Positions 26,815 through 36,486 are shown, counted from the first letter of the stretch. The stretch is DNA of 64,000 nt from an uncultured Flavobacteriaceae bacterium (GCA_943789305.1 CALSTP010000001.1:1751178-1815177); one strand, 5' to 3'. The notes: generated by a model not told the origin, from the letters alone. Translations and numbers: made by a program.

Positions 26815-27327
26815 TCAGTTTTGAATTCTTTGATGTCGAATATAAGAGGATGAATAAACTCGATCCTCAAACAGCGGTTCATCGGGTAGATTTAAATGGG
26901 TTATAAACTCATCAGGGGGTCGAATAATCAGTTCAACTGAATCATCAATTAATGGAATATCAGTGTTGTCTATCTGATCTACTTGGATTGTTGTTAGATC
27001 GAATCAATCGATTTGAAATAAGTATGTAAGCTCTATCATTTTTTGTGAGTGCTCATAGGCAGTAACGTAATAAAATTGATCTTGACAAGAATTTCCGCCA
27101 AAAAAATCTATTTCAAACTCATCGGCTCGAAAGATAAAATTTGTTTTTCTATTGCAGCCTCCTCCAGAGCTTATTTGACTTTATGAGGGAGCATCAAATT
27201 AGTGAAATTTTTGATTGTAATCCCAAATCCCTATACAACTAAAAGGTTATTCCTCAGTAATATTGTTTGGAGGGGTACAACACAAAAGAAAATAAAAAGT
27301 GAAAAAATACAAATAACGAATTTTGTA
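26815..27327 (-). pseudogene. Decayed lipoprotein gene
   Basis: This stretch between two genes reads leftward as remains of a lipoprotein. The 5' end gives a signal peptide-like KIRYLYFFTFYFLLCC followed by TPPNN and then stops. After a frame change near 27170 a long reading follows, SSGGGCNRKTNFIFRADEF, rich in Asp, Phe and Tyr, interrupted by one in-frame TGA at 27004-27006 and ending at 26815. Three or more stops and one frameshift make it non-functional. I do not recognise the family; about 160 residues would be restored. This explains most of the 600-bp gap between 26778 and 27381. Confidence 0.6.
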
Positions 27328-27381
27328 CGATTAAGACTTTAAATATAAACTATAAGACTGACTTATATAACATATTATAAT

Positions 27382-27885
27382 CTAGCTTTTATAAAGAGGG
27401 ACTGACGAACAGGCCTCCCCATAAAACAAACTTTTAACAACAGGTTGAAGCTTTTGAATGAGTTCCACAAATGCAGCCTCTGGAACTTCTTTTTCAGAAC
27501 AACCTTTAACAATAACAGGTTTTCCTTCAAACGAGGTCAAATCAAGATTTGTTATTGCTTGGCTAAAAAGTTGTTTTTCTAAATCTTTGATGGTGCCCCA
27601 AACGATTTGCTCAGCTACTTTGCTTAATTGAGATGTAATTAACAAGCTGGCCCAAGCTGGAAGAATGGCATCTGTTTTACAATTTAAAGCAATATAATTG
27701 CCGCTGTATTGATCCCAATCGTGGTTTTTAATCGCTTTCCTAAATTCTTTTTCGCGTAAAATAAAACCTTGATCCAACCATTGACTTAAATCGACTTCTA
27801 AAAGAACCCCACTGGGATAAAGCTCTTCTAAATCAAAAGTTACAAGAGCACTTTGTGCAACTTTATTTACGATTTCATCTTCCAT
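27382..27885 (-). CDS. DUF2480 family protein
   Basis: A 167-residue protein of the DUF2480 family, found in Bacteroidota at the end of the suf operon. It begins MEDEIVNKVAQSALVTFDLE and contains the family segments ALNCKTDAILPAWA (near 67-80) and KGCSEKEVPEAAF (near 127-139); Cys69 and Cys129 are candidate functional residues. It has no signal peptide. The start is 10 bp after the DUF59 gene stop, so it belongs to the operon. No biochemical function is known to me; a role in iron-sulfur assembly or delivery is inferred from context. Confidence 0.88.
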   Translation of the reverse strand: MEDEIVNKVAQSALVTFDLEELYPSGVLLEVDLSQWLDQGFILREKEFRKAIKNHDWDQYSGNYIALNCKTDAILPAWASLLITSQLSKVAEQIVWGTIKDLEKQLFSQAITNLDLTSFEGKPVIVKGCSEKEVPEAAFVELIQKLQPVVKSLFYGEACSSVPLYKS

Positions 27886-27895
27886 TATTTGTCAA

Positions 27896-28222
27896 TTAAA
27901 GAAACCCCAGTTCTAATTTTGCTTCTTCACTCATCAGATCTTGTGTCCAAGGAGGGTCAAAGGTAATTTCAACCTCTGCATCATTAACTTCATCAAGAGA
28001 TTTTACTTTTTCTTCTACCTCAACTGGAAGTGTTTCTGCGACCGGACAGTTTGGTGTGGTCAAAGTCATCAATATCTTTACATCTTGATCTTCATTTACA
28101 AAAACATCATAGATCAATCCCAATTCATAAATGTCTACTGGAATTTCAGGATCAAAAATGGTTTTGAGAACATTCACGATTTTTTCTCCTAACTCTTGAT
28201 TATCTGGTGTGTTTTCTGACAT
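27896..28222 (-). CDS. SufT-like DUF59/MIP18 iron-sulfur assembly protein
   Basis: A 108-residue DUF59 (MIP18) domain protein. The family core FDPEIPVDIYELGLIYDV is at residues 18-35, and the conserved cysteine lies in TTPNCPVAETLP near 60, followed by DPPW. Such proteins help deliver iron-sulfur clusters to targets (SufT, MIP18, ApbC-associated). It sits between sufE and DUF2480 in the suf operon with gaps of 2-10 bp. Confidence 0.92.
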   Translation of the reverse strand: MSENTPDNQELGEKIVNVLKTIFDPEIPVDIYELGLIYDVFVNEDQDVKILMTLTTPNCPVAETLPVEVEEKVKSLDEVNDAEVEITFDPPWTQDLMSEEAKLELGFL

Positions 28223-28224
28223 AA

Positions 28225-28647
28225 TTAATTGAGTTGTGTTTGAAACGCAATAGCGTACATTTTTATTTGCTTAATCATCGAAACTAAACCATTTGCACGT
28301 GTTGGAGATAAGTGTTCTTTCAATCCAATTTGATCGATGAAATCAGTTTCTGCTGCCAAAATATCTTTTGGATGCTGATTTGAAAATACTCGAATCAAAA
28401 TTGCAATAATTCCTTTGGTAATGATTGCATCGCTATCGGCTGTAAATTCTAATTGATCATTTTTTAACTCAGCATGCACCCATACTTTACTTTGACATCC
28501 TTTGATGATGTTGTCTTCAGTTTTAAACTCATCTGCAATCAAAGGAAGGGATTTTCCTAGATCAATCATGTGTTCGTAACGTTGCATCCAATCTTCGAAT
28601 ATTCCGAACTCTTCAATAACTTCTTCTTGTATTTCTTGTATGCTCAT
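28225..28647 (-). CDS. sufE: SufE sulfur acceptor protein
   Basis: A 140-residue SufE-family protein, which accepts persulfide sulfur from SufS and passes it to SufBCD. The conserved cysteine is Cys51 in IIKGCQSKVW. The ATG at 28647 (MSIQEIQEEV) is preferred; a TTG three codons upstream lies within the promoter-like box and is unlikely. It is 21 bp after sufS and three bases before the DUF59 gene. An exact -7 box directly ahead of the ATG suggests that it can also be transcribed separately from the rest of the operon. Confidence 0.94.
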   Translation of the reverse strand: MSIQEIQEEVIEEFGIFEDWMQRYEHMIDLGKSLPLIADEFKTEDNIIKGCQSKVWVHAELKNDQLEFTADSDAIITKGIIAILIRVFSNQHPKDILAAETDFIDQIGLKEHLSPTRANGLVSMIKQIKMYAIAFQTQLN

Positions 28648-28653
28648 AATACT

Positions 28654-28661
28654 CAAAGATA
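28654..28661 (-). promoter_or_regulatory. Internal -7 promoter box (TATCTTTG) before sufE
   Basis: Minus-strand TATCTTTG, an exact TAnnTTTG match, lies in the 21-bp gap between sufS and sufE and ends six bases before the sufE ATG. An mRNA from it would be almost leaderless. Confidence 0.45.
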
Positions 28662-28668
28662 AACTATA

Positions 28669-29883
28669 TTATTTCAACATTAGGATTGCTTTTTTCAATC
28701 CCTTTATCAGGGTGTCAATTTCTTTCTCAGTGTTGTAGAAAGAAAATGAAATCCGAATAGTTCCAGGAATTTTATAAAAATCCATGATGGGTTGTGCACA
28801 ATGATGTCCAGTTCGAACTGCTATTCCCATTTTATCCAAAATACTTCCAATGTCATAAGGGTGTATTTCATCTACATTAAAAGATATTACCGCAGTTTTT
28901 TGGGGAGCTTCTCCATAAATCTTTACCCCATCAATTTCTTTCAATTGTTCTGTTGCATAAATCAAAAGTTCTTGCTCATAGGCTGCGATTGTTTCAAAGC
29001 CTATGGCATTCATATAGTCTAATGCTGCTCCAAAAGCAATTCCTCCAGCTATGTTAGGAGTCCCCGCTTCAAACTTGTGTGGTAAATCTGCATAAGTAGT
29101 TTTTTCGAAACTAACTTCTGCAATCATTTCACCCCCACCTTGATAGGGTGGGAGTTGACTTAGTAGTTCTTCTTTTCCATATAACATTCCTACCCCAGTT
29201 GGTCCACACAATTTGTGTGCAGAAGTAACATAATAATCAACTTCCAGGGCTTGTACATCAGCTTTTATGTGGGGAGAGGCTTGTGCTCCATCGATCAGAA
29301 CTTTTGCTCCGCTTATATGAGCAAGTTTGATGATTTCTTCAATCGGATTTACTGTTCCCAAAGCATTGGAAACATGATTTACAAAAACTAGTTTGGTTTT
29401 TTTTGAAAGTAAATCCTTGTAGGCATCGATGTCTAAAACACCTGCTTGATCCATTGGTATTACTTTCAAAATTGCTCCCGTTCGGTCACAAAGCATTTGC
29501 CAGGGAACAATATTAGAATGATGCTCCATTGCCGAAACAATTAATTCGTCTCCAGCTTGAAGAAGTTTACTGTAACCCGAAGCGACAATATTGATGCTGT
29601 GGGTTGTTCCTGAAGTAAAGATTATTTCATGAGCTCTAGCCGCATTGAAATGATGCTGGATTTTTTGCCTTGCATTTTCATATACATCAGTTGCTTCTTG
29701 ACTTAGAGCGTGAACTCCTCTATGAATATTGGAGTTATAATTTCGGTAGTAATTTGAGATAACCTCAATTACCTGATTGGGGGTTTGAGAAGTTGCCGCA
29801 TTATCAAAATAAATTAGAGGTTGCCCGTTAACGGTTCGCTCTAATATTGGAAAATCTTTTCGTATTTCGTTTACGTCAAACAT
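28669..29883 (-). CDS. sufS: Cysteine desulfurase SufS
   Basis: A 404-residue PLP-dependent desulfurase that takes sulfur from cysteine for cluster assembly. The Schiff-base lysine is Lys224 in TSAHKLCGP, and the persulfide cysteine is Cys362 in RTGHHCAQP; the spacing and short active-site loop mark group II (SufS). It lies 3 bp after sufD and before sufE, the expected partner. The N-terminal YFDNAATSQ and the family length agree. Confidence 0.96.
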   Translation of the reverse strand: MFDVNEIRKDFPILERTVNGQPLIYFDNAATSQTPNQVIEVISNYYRNYNSNIHRGVHALSQEATDVYENARQKIQHHFNAARAHEIIFTSGTTHSINIVASGYSKLLQAGDELIVSAMEHHSNIVPWQMLCDRTGAILKVIPMDQAGVLDIDAYKDLLSKKTKLVFVNHVSNALGTVNPIEEIIKLAHISGAKVLIDGAQASPHIKADVQALEVDYYVTSAHKLCGPTGVGMLYGKEELLSQLPPYQGGGEMIAEVSFEKTTYADLPHKFEAGTPNIAGGIAFGAALDYMNAIGFETIAAYEQELLIYATEQLKEIDGVKIYGEAPQKTAVISFNVDEIHPYDIGSILDKMGIAVRTGHHCAQPIMDFYKIPGTIRISFSFYNTEKEIDTLIKGLKKAILMLK

Positions 29884-29886
29884 TCT

Positions 29887-31203
29887 TTATAAATCGTGTC
29901 CTATGTTAACTCCCAATTTGTTGGCAATTAACTTGTTGATTCTTGCTTTAAGAGTTGGAATTTTAACAGATTCCAAAACATTATTTGCAAATGCATAGGT
30001 CAATAATCCTTTAGCTTCTTTCTTTGGAATTCCTCTAGATCTTAAGTAAAATAATGCATCTTCGTCCAATTGTCCTATGGTACATCCGTGCGAGCATTTT
30101 ACATCATCAGCAAAAATCTCTAGTTGGGGTTTGGTGTTGATGGTAGCTGTATCGTCCAACAAAATGTTATTGTTTTTTTGGAATGCGTTTGTTTTTTGAG
30201 CAATTCGATTTACATAAATTTTACCGTTAAAAACACCTACTGATTTGTCTGAATAAATTCCTTTATAGTCTTGATGACTTTCACAATTGGGTTGTGCATG
30301 ATCTACCAATGTAAAATGATCTACGTGTTGTTGATCTCCAATAATAGTAACCCCTTTCATGATTGAATCAATATACTCTCCTTTTTGGTAAAAGTTTAAG
30401 TTATTCCGAGTCAGTTTTCCTCCAAAGGAAAATGTATGAACACTTACATTGCTTTTCGTCTTTTGAGCAACATAAGTGTTGTCAATTAGAGAAGCTTCGT
30501 CTAAGTCATTTTGAACCTTATAATAATCAATCACTGCTTTTTTAGCAGCAAAAATTTCGGTTACAGAATTTGACATAATTTGATGGGGGACCAAACTTTG
30601 ATGACGCTCAACAATTTGCACTTGGGCATTCTCCTCAACAACAATCAAATTTCTTGGTTGTAATAAAATTGGGCCTTGCGTTCCAGTGGCAAAATGTAAT
30701 ATCTGAATAGGTTTTTCTGCTACGACTGATTTGGGAATAAAAATATAAGCTCCTTCTTTGGTGAAAGATGTATTCAATGCGGTAAGGTTATCATCTTTTT
30801 TTGCAATGGTATTGAAAAACGCTGTTATGGTTGCCTTGTATTTATCCTTAGAAAGCGCAGCAGATAAAAGACAAACATCAATGCCATCGTGTGTCGTATC
30901 GGACAAAAATGGGGTATATACTCCATCGATAAAAACAATTTTGTAGGTATCGATATCAGATAAAAAATATTTTTTTACATCTTTTAACTCAATTGTAGTT
31001 TCCTCTTTTGGAAAAATTGAATAATCGTTTTTAATCAATTTTGCCAAGGAGGTATACTTCCATGCTTCATCTTTCTTGGAAGGAAATCCATTTTCCTCAA
31101 AATGTTTCAAACTTTCGGTTCGGATTTCATGAACTGGTGAAGAAAGATCTAGCTGTTCTTCAAAAGCCATAAAAGAGGAAATTAATTTTTCTTTCAACTC
31201 CAT
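29887..31203 (-). CDS. sufD: Fe-S cluster assembly scaffold subunit SufD
   Basis: A 438-residue SufD, partner of SufB and SufC in the SufBC2D scaffold. The C-terminal half contains the SufBD beta-helix core with ADDVKCSHGCTIGQLDEDA near residues 365-383, whose histidine and cysteine belong to the cluster-building interface, and the end region YLRSRGIPKKEAKGLLTYAF. The N-terminal part is helical, as in the family. It starts 2 bp after sufC ends. Confidence 0.95.
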   Translation of the reverse strand: MELKEKLISSFMAFEEQLDLSSPVHEIRTESLKHFEENGFPSKKDEAWKYTSLAKLIKNDYSIFPKEETTIELKDVKKYFLSDIDTYKIVFIDGVYTPFLSDTTHDGIDVCLLSAALSKDKYKATITAFFNTIAKKDDNLTALNTSFTKEGAYIFIPKSVVAEKPIQILHFATGTQGPILLQPRNLIVVEENAQVQIVERHQSLVPHQIMSNSVTEIFAAKKAVIDYYKVQNDLDEASLIDNTYVAQKTKSNVSVHTFSFGGKLTRNNLNFYQKGEYIDSIMKGVTIIGDQQHVDHFTLVDHAQPNCESHQDYKGIYSDKSVGVFNGKIYVNRIAQKTNAFQKNNNILLDDTATINTKPQLEIFADDVKCSHGCTIGQLDEDALFYLRSRGIPKKEAKGLLTYAFANNVLESVKIPTLKARINKLIANKLGVNIGHDL

Positions 31204-31205
31204 AA

Positions 31206-31955
31206 CTAGTCGACTAATTGTTTAATCCAATCGTATCCTTTTGCCTCCAACTCGTGAGCAAGTTCTTTAGTTCCTGACTTTACAATTTTACCGTCGTGAA
31301 GTACATGAACAAAATCGGGTATGATGTAATCCAACAAACGCTGGTAGTGAGTAATTACCACAACAGCATTTTTTTTGCTTTTTAATTTATTTACTCCGTT
31401 TGCAACAATCTTAAGGGCATCGATATCTAAACCAGAATCGGTCTCGTCTAAAATAGCCAGTTTTGGTTCCAACATGGCCATTTGAAAAATTTCGTTGCGT
31501 TTCTTTTCTCCACCTGAAAAACCTTCGTTCAAAGAACGAGACAAAAACTTCGAGTCAATTTCTAAAAGAGCTGCTTTTTCACGAATATTTTTCAACATAT
31601 CCTTTGCGGGCATATCTTCTAAACCTTGTGCTTTTCGCGAAGCATTGATTGCTGTTTTGATGAAATTAGTTACCGTAACTCCGGGGATTTCAACAGGATA
31701 TTGAAAGGAAAGAAAAATTCCTTTGTGGGCGCGTTCCTCAGCATCAATGTCCTCCAGATTTTCACCACTGAGAGAAATTGTACCTTTCTCAACTTCATAA
31801 TCTTCATTTCCTGCAATTACTGAGGAAAGAGTACTTTTACCTGATCCATTAGGACCCATAATTGCATGAACTTCTCCAGCTTTTACTTGAAGATTAATTC
31901 CTTTTAAAATTTCCTTACCTTCTACACTTGCATGTAGATCATCTATTAATAACAT
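31206..31955 (-). CDS. sufC: SufC ATPase of the SufBCD complex
   Basis: A 249-residue ABC-type ATPase. Walker [10 protein letters not shown] is at residues 34-42, the Q-loop lies in [13 protein letters not shown] (about 82-94), the signature is in [11 protein letters not shown] near 143-153, and Walker B is [16 protein letters not shown]. The SGGEKKR signature variant and length are specific to SufC. It drives conformational changes in SufB-SufD and is placed between their genes as usual. Confidence 0.97.
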   Translation of the reverse strand: MLLIDDLHASVEGKEILKGINLQVKAGEVHAIMGPNGSGKSTLSSVIAGNEDYEVEKGTISLSGENLEDIDAEERAHKGIFLSFQYPVEIPGVTVTNFIKTAINASRKAQGLEDMPAKDMLKNIREKAALLEIDSKFLSRSLNEGFSGGEKKRNEIFQMAMLEPKLAILDETDSGLDIDALKIVANGVNKLKSKKNAVVVITHYQRLLDYIIPDFVHVLHDGKIVKSGTKELAHELEAKGYDWIKQLVD

Positions 31956-31968
31956 ATTTTATGTAATC

Positions 31969-33414
31969 TTAACCCACCGAACCTTCGAGGGAAATTTCTA
32001 ATAATTTTTGTGCCTCTACGGCAAATTCCATAGGAAGCTTGTTTAAAACTTCTTTGCTAAACCCATTTACAATAAGCGCAATTGCTTTCTCGGCATCAAT
32101 TCCTCGTTGATTGCAATAAAAAATTTGATCTTCTCCAATTTTGCTTGTAGTAGCTTCATGTTCTATTTGAGCTGAATTGTTTTTTGCCTCAATGTATGGA
32201 AAAGTATGTGCCCCACATAAATCACCCATTAGTAAAGAATCACATTGAGAAAAATTTCTAGCATTAACTGCCCTGGGCTGGACTTGCACTAATCCTCGAT
32301 AACTGTTTTGAGAATGACCTGCAGAAATTCCTTTGGATATAATTGTACTTTTTGTGTTTTTCCCTAAGTGAACCATTTTAGTTCCCGTGTCTGCTTGCTG
32401 AAAATTATTGGTTACTGCTATTGAATAAAACTCCCCAATAGAATTGTCTCCTTTTAAAATACAAGAAGGATATTTCCATGTTACAGCTGAGCCAGTTTCT
32501 ACTTGAGTCCATGAAATTTTTGCTCGATTATGACAAATTCCTCTTTTGGTTACAAAGTTGAAAACTCCACCTTTACCTTCTTTGTCACCAGGATACCAGT
32601 TTTGTACTGTTGAATATTTAATTTCTGCATCATCCATTGCCACCAACTCTACAACCGCAGCGTGCAATTGATTTTCGTCCCGAGATGGTGCTGTACATCC
32701 CTCTAAATAGCTTACATAACTCGATTCATCAGCAACAACAAGCGTACGTTCGAATTGTCCTGTTCCAGCTTGGTTTATCCTGAAATAAGTGGATAATTCC
32801 ATAGGACAACGAACGCCTTTAGGAATGTAACAGAACGATCCATCTGAAAAAACAGCTGAATTAAGAGCAGCATAAAAATTGTCTTTGACAGGAACAACAG
32901 TACCAATATATTTTTTTACCAATTCGGGATGTTCTTTTATTGCCTCAGAAATAGAACAAAATATGATTCCTTTTTCTGCTAGTGTATCCCGAAATGTAGT
33001 GGCTACAGAAACGGAATCTACAACAATATCAACAGCAACACCAGCCAATTTTTTTTGTTCATCTATTGAAATTCCTAATTTTTTGAAAGTATCTAATAAT
33101 TCTGGATCAACTTCATCAAGACTTTCATATTTATCTTTCTTTTTAGGTGCAGAATAATATGAAATTGCTTGAAAATCAGGTTTTGTATATTGAACGTTAT
33201 GCCACTCTGGCTCCGTCATTTCAACCCAAGATCGGTAAGCGTTTAAACGCCATTCTGTCATCCATTCTGGTTCCTCTTTCCGTTTAGAAATAGCACGAAT
33301 AATGTTTTCATTCAGACCAATTGGGAAAGTATCCGAGTCAATATCTGTGTAAAAACCGTATTCATATTCTTTAGTTTCTAACTCTTTCTTAAGTTCTTCT
33401 TCTGTGTATGCCAT
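31969..33414 (-). CDS. sufB: Fe-S cluster assembly scaffold subunit SufB
   Basis: A 481-residue SufB, the main scaffold subunit. It shows the family segments [13 protein letters not shown] (55-67), [35 protein letters not shown] and the C-terminal [20 protein letters not shown] with cysteines near the cluster site, then [17 protein letters not shown]. It lies 12 bp after the SufA-like gene and 13 bp before sufC. The length matches other Bacteroidota SufB proteins. Confidence 0.97.
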   Translation of the reverse strand: MAYTEEELKKELETKEYEYGFYTDIDSDTFPIGLNENIIRAISKRKEEPEWMTEWRLNAYRSWVEMTEPEWHNVQYTKPDFQAISYYSAPKKKDKYESLDEVDPELLDTFKKLGISIDEQKKLAGVAVDIVVDSVSVATTFRDTLAEKGIIFCSISEAIKEHPELVKKYIGTVVPVKDNFYAALNSAVFSDGSFCYIPKGVRCPMELSTYFRINQAGTGQFERTLVVADESSYVSYLEGCTAPSRDENQLHAAVVELVAMDDAEIKYSTVQNWYPGDKEGKGGVFNFVTKRGICHNRAKISWTQVETGSAVTWKYPSCILKGDNSIGEFYSIAVTNNFQQADTGTKMVHLGKNTKSTIISKGISAGHSQNSYRGLVQVQPRAVNARNFSQCDSLLMGDLCGAHTFPYIEAKNNSAQIEHEATTSKIGEDQIFYCNQRGIDAEKAIALIVNGFSKEVLNKLPMEFAVEAQKLLEISLEGSVG

Positions 33415-33426
33415 GGCATTTATATT

Positions 33427-33756
33427 TTATAATGAAAAGCTTTCTCCACAACCACAAGTCCTGTTTGCATTGGGATTGTTGAATATAAATCCTTTTCCAT
33501 TCAAACCTCCTGAATATTCAAGTGTTGTTCCTGCTAAATACAAAAGACTTTTCTTATCTACAACAATCCTAACACTATTGTCTTCAAAAAGACGGTCTTC
33601 ATCAAGTTGTTTTTTATCAAAATTCAGGTCATAAGAAAGTCCCGAACACCCACCGCTTTTTACTCCTACACGGACAAAGTCATATGCAGGATCAAAGCCT
33701 TCTTCTTGCATCAAAACGGATACTTTTATTTTTGCTGATTCAGATACCTTAATCAT
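33427..33756 (-). CDS. sufA: SufA/IscA-type iron-sulfur carrier
   Basis: A 109-residue A-type carrier of the HesB/IscA family, first gene of the suf operon. The three cluster-binding cysteines are Cys37 (SGGCSGLSY) and Cys101 and Cys103 (CGCGESF near the C-terminus). It receives clusters from SufBCD and passes them to apo-proteins. An exact -7 box lies 30 bp upstream of the start and probably drives the whole sufABCDSE-DUF59-DUF2480 run. Confidence 0.93.
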   Translation of the reverse strand: MIKVSESAKIKVSVLMQEEGFDPAYDFVRVGVKSGGCSGLSYDLNFDKKQLDEDRLFEDNSVRIVVDKKSLLYLAGTTLEYSGGLNGKGFIFNNPNANRTCGCGESFSL

Positions 33757-33785
33757 AACTATTTAAACTTTTTTTTAATTAAATT

Positions 33786-33793
33786 CAAAGATA
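33786..33793 (-). promoter_or_regulatory. -7 promoter box (TATCTTTG) of the suf operon
   Basis: Minus-strand TATCTTTG matches TAnnTTTG exactly and would give a leader of about 25 nt before the sufA-like ATG at 33756. No -33 element is evident, and I did not recognise an operator for an iron or redox regulator in the 100-bp region. Confidence 0.5.
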
Positions 33794-33857
33794 GGATATT
33801 TAGTCCACTAAGTCCTATAATCTAATATAGATATACTTAATAAAGAAATATAAAATA

Positions 33858-35189
33858 CTAATGAATTTGAACTATGACCAAATCCTTGTTGCCTTGATTT
33901 TGTGTAAAAATTCCGTCAGTGCTTTCTGTTTCACCAACAACGATTATTTTTCCTGAAGATAATTCAATAATATCATGGGCTAGATCGAGTCCAGAACCTC
34001 CAAAAGAAATGCTATTAACGGCAATATTGTCAGGAGATATTCGCAGAACCAACATATCATTATCTCCATTATTTTGGGAGACATCACCATTCTTGCTTCT
34101 AGAATAACCTGCAGCCCATAAAAATCCTCCAGAACCTTTTGTAAGTCCTCTCCCTAAGTCAAAGTCTGAGCCGCCAAATGAGGCTTCTGAAAGTAATTCT
34201 CCATTAAAATCTAGGGTAATAATCCAAAAATCTGAACTTCCTTTGGAGTAACTTATATCTCCATCAGAACTAAAACTATTCCCAAAAACAACAATATTAC
34301 CGTTTTGATCCTCTAAAACAGCATTAGCTCTATCTACCTGAGTCCCCCCAAAAGATTTTTCCCAAAGAAGCTGTCCCTTACTATCAAGGGTAACTACCCA
34401 AATATCATAGCTCCCCTTTGGGTTAGTTATATCAACATCAGCACTCTCTGACGTTCCGACTAAAACAAAGTTTCCATTTTCTAATTCAACTGAATCGTAA
34501 GATCTGTCGTTACTTGTTCCTCCAAAATAATTTCGCCACTCTAAGGTCCCTTGAGCATCAATTTTATGGCACCAAAATTCTCCTACACCATGACGAGAAG
34601 ATGATTTATCATCAGCCTTATTCCCTGCTCCATTCGATGCAGTGACATCAAGAAAACCATTAAACAAAAAACCTCCATCTGAGGTTTGAATTATATTGTA
34701 AGCATGATCATGTCCCAAAAAACCAAAACTCCGTTCCCACATAAAGACTCCCAGGTCATCAACTCGAATGATCCAATTATCGTGTTGTCCTTGGTTATTA
34801 CTTGCAATTCCATCTGAACTTTTACTGTATCCCAACAACATATACCCACCATCTGTTGTTTGAACTAAAGAATGACCTCGATCATCTCCAGATCCACCAT
34901 AGGTTTTGCTCCACTCCAGTTCTGCATCAGCATTAAATTTAAGCAACCAAAGATCACTTCCTTCATAAATCTTATCAGTAATATCACCGTCATTACTTTT
35001 TGTATTTCCAAAAACTGCAAATCCTCCATCTTGAGTTTGAATAATTGCATGGGCAATATCTTCATCAGTTCCTCCAAAAATTTTTACCCACGATAATTCT
35101 CCCTGAAATTTGGGGTACAAGTATGTATTGAGATCTGTTTTTTCACAACTCAAAAGGAATAAAGTTACAATCAGAAATATAAAACGCAT
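33858..35189 (-). CDS. Lipoprotein with seven FGG-type repeats (predicted beta-propeller)
   Basis: A 443-residue lipoprotein: signal peptide ending LLSC with Cys15, then seven repeats of about 50-65 residues, each beginning near (F/Y)GG(S/T)xxD and including an xxDGGF/G-type turn, a G-x-S-x-S/N-D-G segment and a final W-x-x-x-L-D-x-x-G-x-x-x-W strand. Seven such repeats predict a seven-bladed beta-propeller. The family is common in surface proteins of Bacteroidota. No sorting domain follows, so it is anchored by lipid. It lies 6 bp after the choice-of-anchor B gene, in the same operon. Function is unknown; binding of protein or glycan is a guess. Confidence 0.85.
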   Translation of the reverse strand: MRFIFLIVTLFLLSCEKTDLNTYLYPKFQGELSWVKIFGGTDEDIAHAIIQTQDGGFAVFGNTKSNDGDITDKIYEGSDLWLLKFNADAELEWSKTYGGSGDDRGHSLVQTTDGGYMLLGYSKSSDGIASNNQGQHDNWIIRVDDLGVFMWERSFGFLGHDHAYNIIQTSDGGFLFNGFLDVTASNGAGNKADDKSSSRHGVGEFWCHKIDAQGTLEWRNYFGGTSNDRSYDSVELENGNFVLVGTSESADVDITNPKGSYDIWVVTLDSKGQLLWEKSFGGTQVDRANAVLEDQNGNIVVFGNSFSSDGDISYSKGSSDFWIITLDFNGELLSEASFGGSDFDLGRGLTKGSGGFLWAAGYSRSKNGDVSQNNGDNDMLVLRISPDNIAVNSISFGGSGLDLAHDIIELSSGKIIVVGETESTDGIFTQNQGNKDLVIVQIH

Positions 35190-35195
35190 ATGATT

Positions 35196-36467
35196 TTATT
35201 GACTTGCTTTAACCAAAAAAAGTCCAGAATTGGAATCGCTTATTACAATTACTCCACTTTCAAAATATGGATATACATTCCAAACAGCGTCAAAAGTAGG
35301 ATTGTCATGGTTTGGGAAAGTATCAAAAAAACCTACTTCTTCCATTTCTCTTGAACCTATGTTTTGAATGTCTATTTCACGAAAGCCAGCAGTATAGTTT
35401 GCTAAAAAAAAAGAATCTCCCCTAGTATACCCATTGTGATCAATTGCAGCTGTGGTTCCCAAGTAAGTATGATGTAAGATTGGATTGTCTAAATCCTCTA
35501 GGTCAAAAACCAATGTTTTAGAAAGGTTTCCATATCGATATTCATCCAGTTCATCTCCTAAATAAAAATACCGGAAATCTTCTGCCAACCAACCTTGATG
35601 AGTATATCCCCCACTACTATAGGTGATATTTGAAATCAGTTTGGGTGCTGTTTTATCACTAACATCAACAATAATAAGCTGATTGTTTTCTCCTCCATCA
35701 CTGTTACTACCAAACAAGATTTCTTTTCCTTGATATTCAGTATCAGGGCCCTCATAAGTTATAATATGAGCATCATGGGTGTAGGATTCGTCTCCAAAAC
35801 CTCCAACTAAAGTTGGGTTCGTTGGATCATTGATGTCTATAAATGCAGGGCCTCCTTGATAAAGATCGCTTCCAACAACATAAGCATATCCACTTACTTC
35901 GTTGATGGCTATGTTATGAGCATTCCCAAATCCAGTCATTCGAACATCAGCAGTAAACTTTTGTTCTTCTGTTATATCACGCAAGCGTGTCAAATCAAAA
36001 ACTTGTAAACCGTGATTTTGAGCTTCACTTACAATAAATGCATGATCTTGAAAAACTTTTATATCCCTCCAAATGCTCGAGACACTAGCAGAATTTAATT
36101 TTCCTAAAAAAACAGGTTGATCTGGTTTGCTAATATCAATAAAAGCGGTGCCATTATCTAATCCCATCAGAACGTATTCTTTCCCAGATTGTGAATCAGT
36201 CCATCCCCAACTGTCATTCCCCGCGGTTGCCCCCATTACAGATAAAGAAACTATGGATTGAAGATCATATCCCAAACAAGGATAATCTCCTGCCAAACCT
36301 CCATTACATAAAACCAATCCACTTGGAGGAACTATCAGTGGTTTTGGTTCAGGTACAGGATTGTAAGAATCTGGATCAACCGGATCATCTGCTTCTTTAA
36401 CAGCATCTTTCGAACATCCGATCAAAAATAGAAAAGATAAAAAAAGAAGCTCAATAAACTTTTTCAT
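35196..36467 (-). CDS. Choice-of-anchor B family lipoprotein (LVIVD-type repeats)
   Basis: A 423-residue lipoprotein: signal peptide with a lipobox ending at Cys18 (LIGC), a Pro/Asp-rich linker to about residue 50, then a choice-of-anchor B domain. Family hallmarks are ATAGNDSWGWTDSQSGKEY (near 80-98), MGLDNGTAFIDISKPDQPV, FGNAHNIAINEVSGYAYVVG and DHNGYTRGDSFFLANY. The repeats probably fold as a beta-propeller. It has a strong promoter and is followed by a second predicted propeller lipoprotein. It should be exposed on the cell surface or in the periplasm. Ligand unknown. Confidence 0.88.
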   Translation of the reverse strand: MKKFIELLFLSFLFLIGCSKDAVKEADDPVDPDSYNPVPEPKPLIVPPSGLVLCNGGLAGDYPCLGYDLQSIVSLSVMGATAGNDSWGWTDSQSGKEYVLMGLDNGTAFIDISKPDQPVFLGKLNSASVSSIWRDIKVFQDHAFIVSEAQNHGLQVFDLTRLRDITEEQKFTADVRMTGFGNAHNIAINEVSGYAYVVGSDLYQGGPAFIDINDPTNPTLVGGFGDESYTHDAHIITYEGPDTEYQGKEILFGSNSDGGENNQLIIVDVSDKTAPKLISNITYSSGGYTHQGWLAEDFRYFYLGDELDEYRYGNLSKTLVFDLEDLDNPILHHTYLGTTAAIDHNGYTRGDSFFLANYTAGFREIDIQNIGSREMEEVGFFDTFPNHDNPTFDAVWNVYPYFESGVIVISDSNSGLFLVKASQ

Positions 36468-36486
36468 TAATTAATCAATTAGCAAT

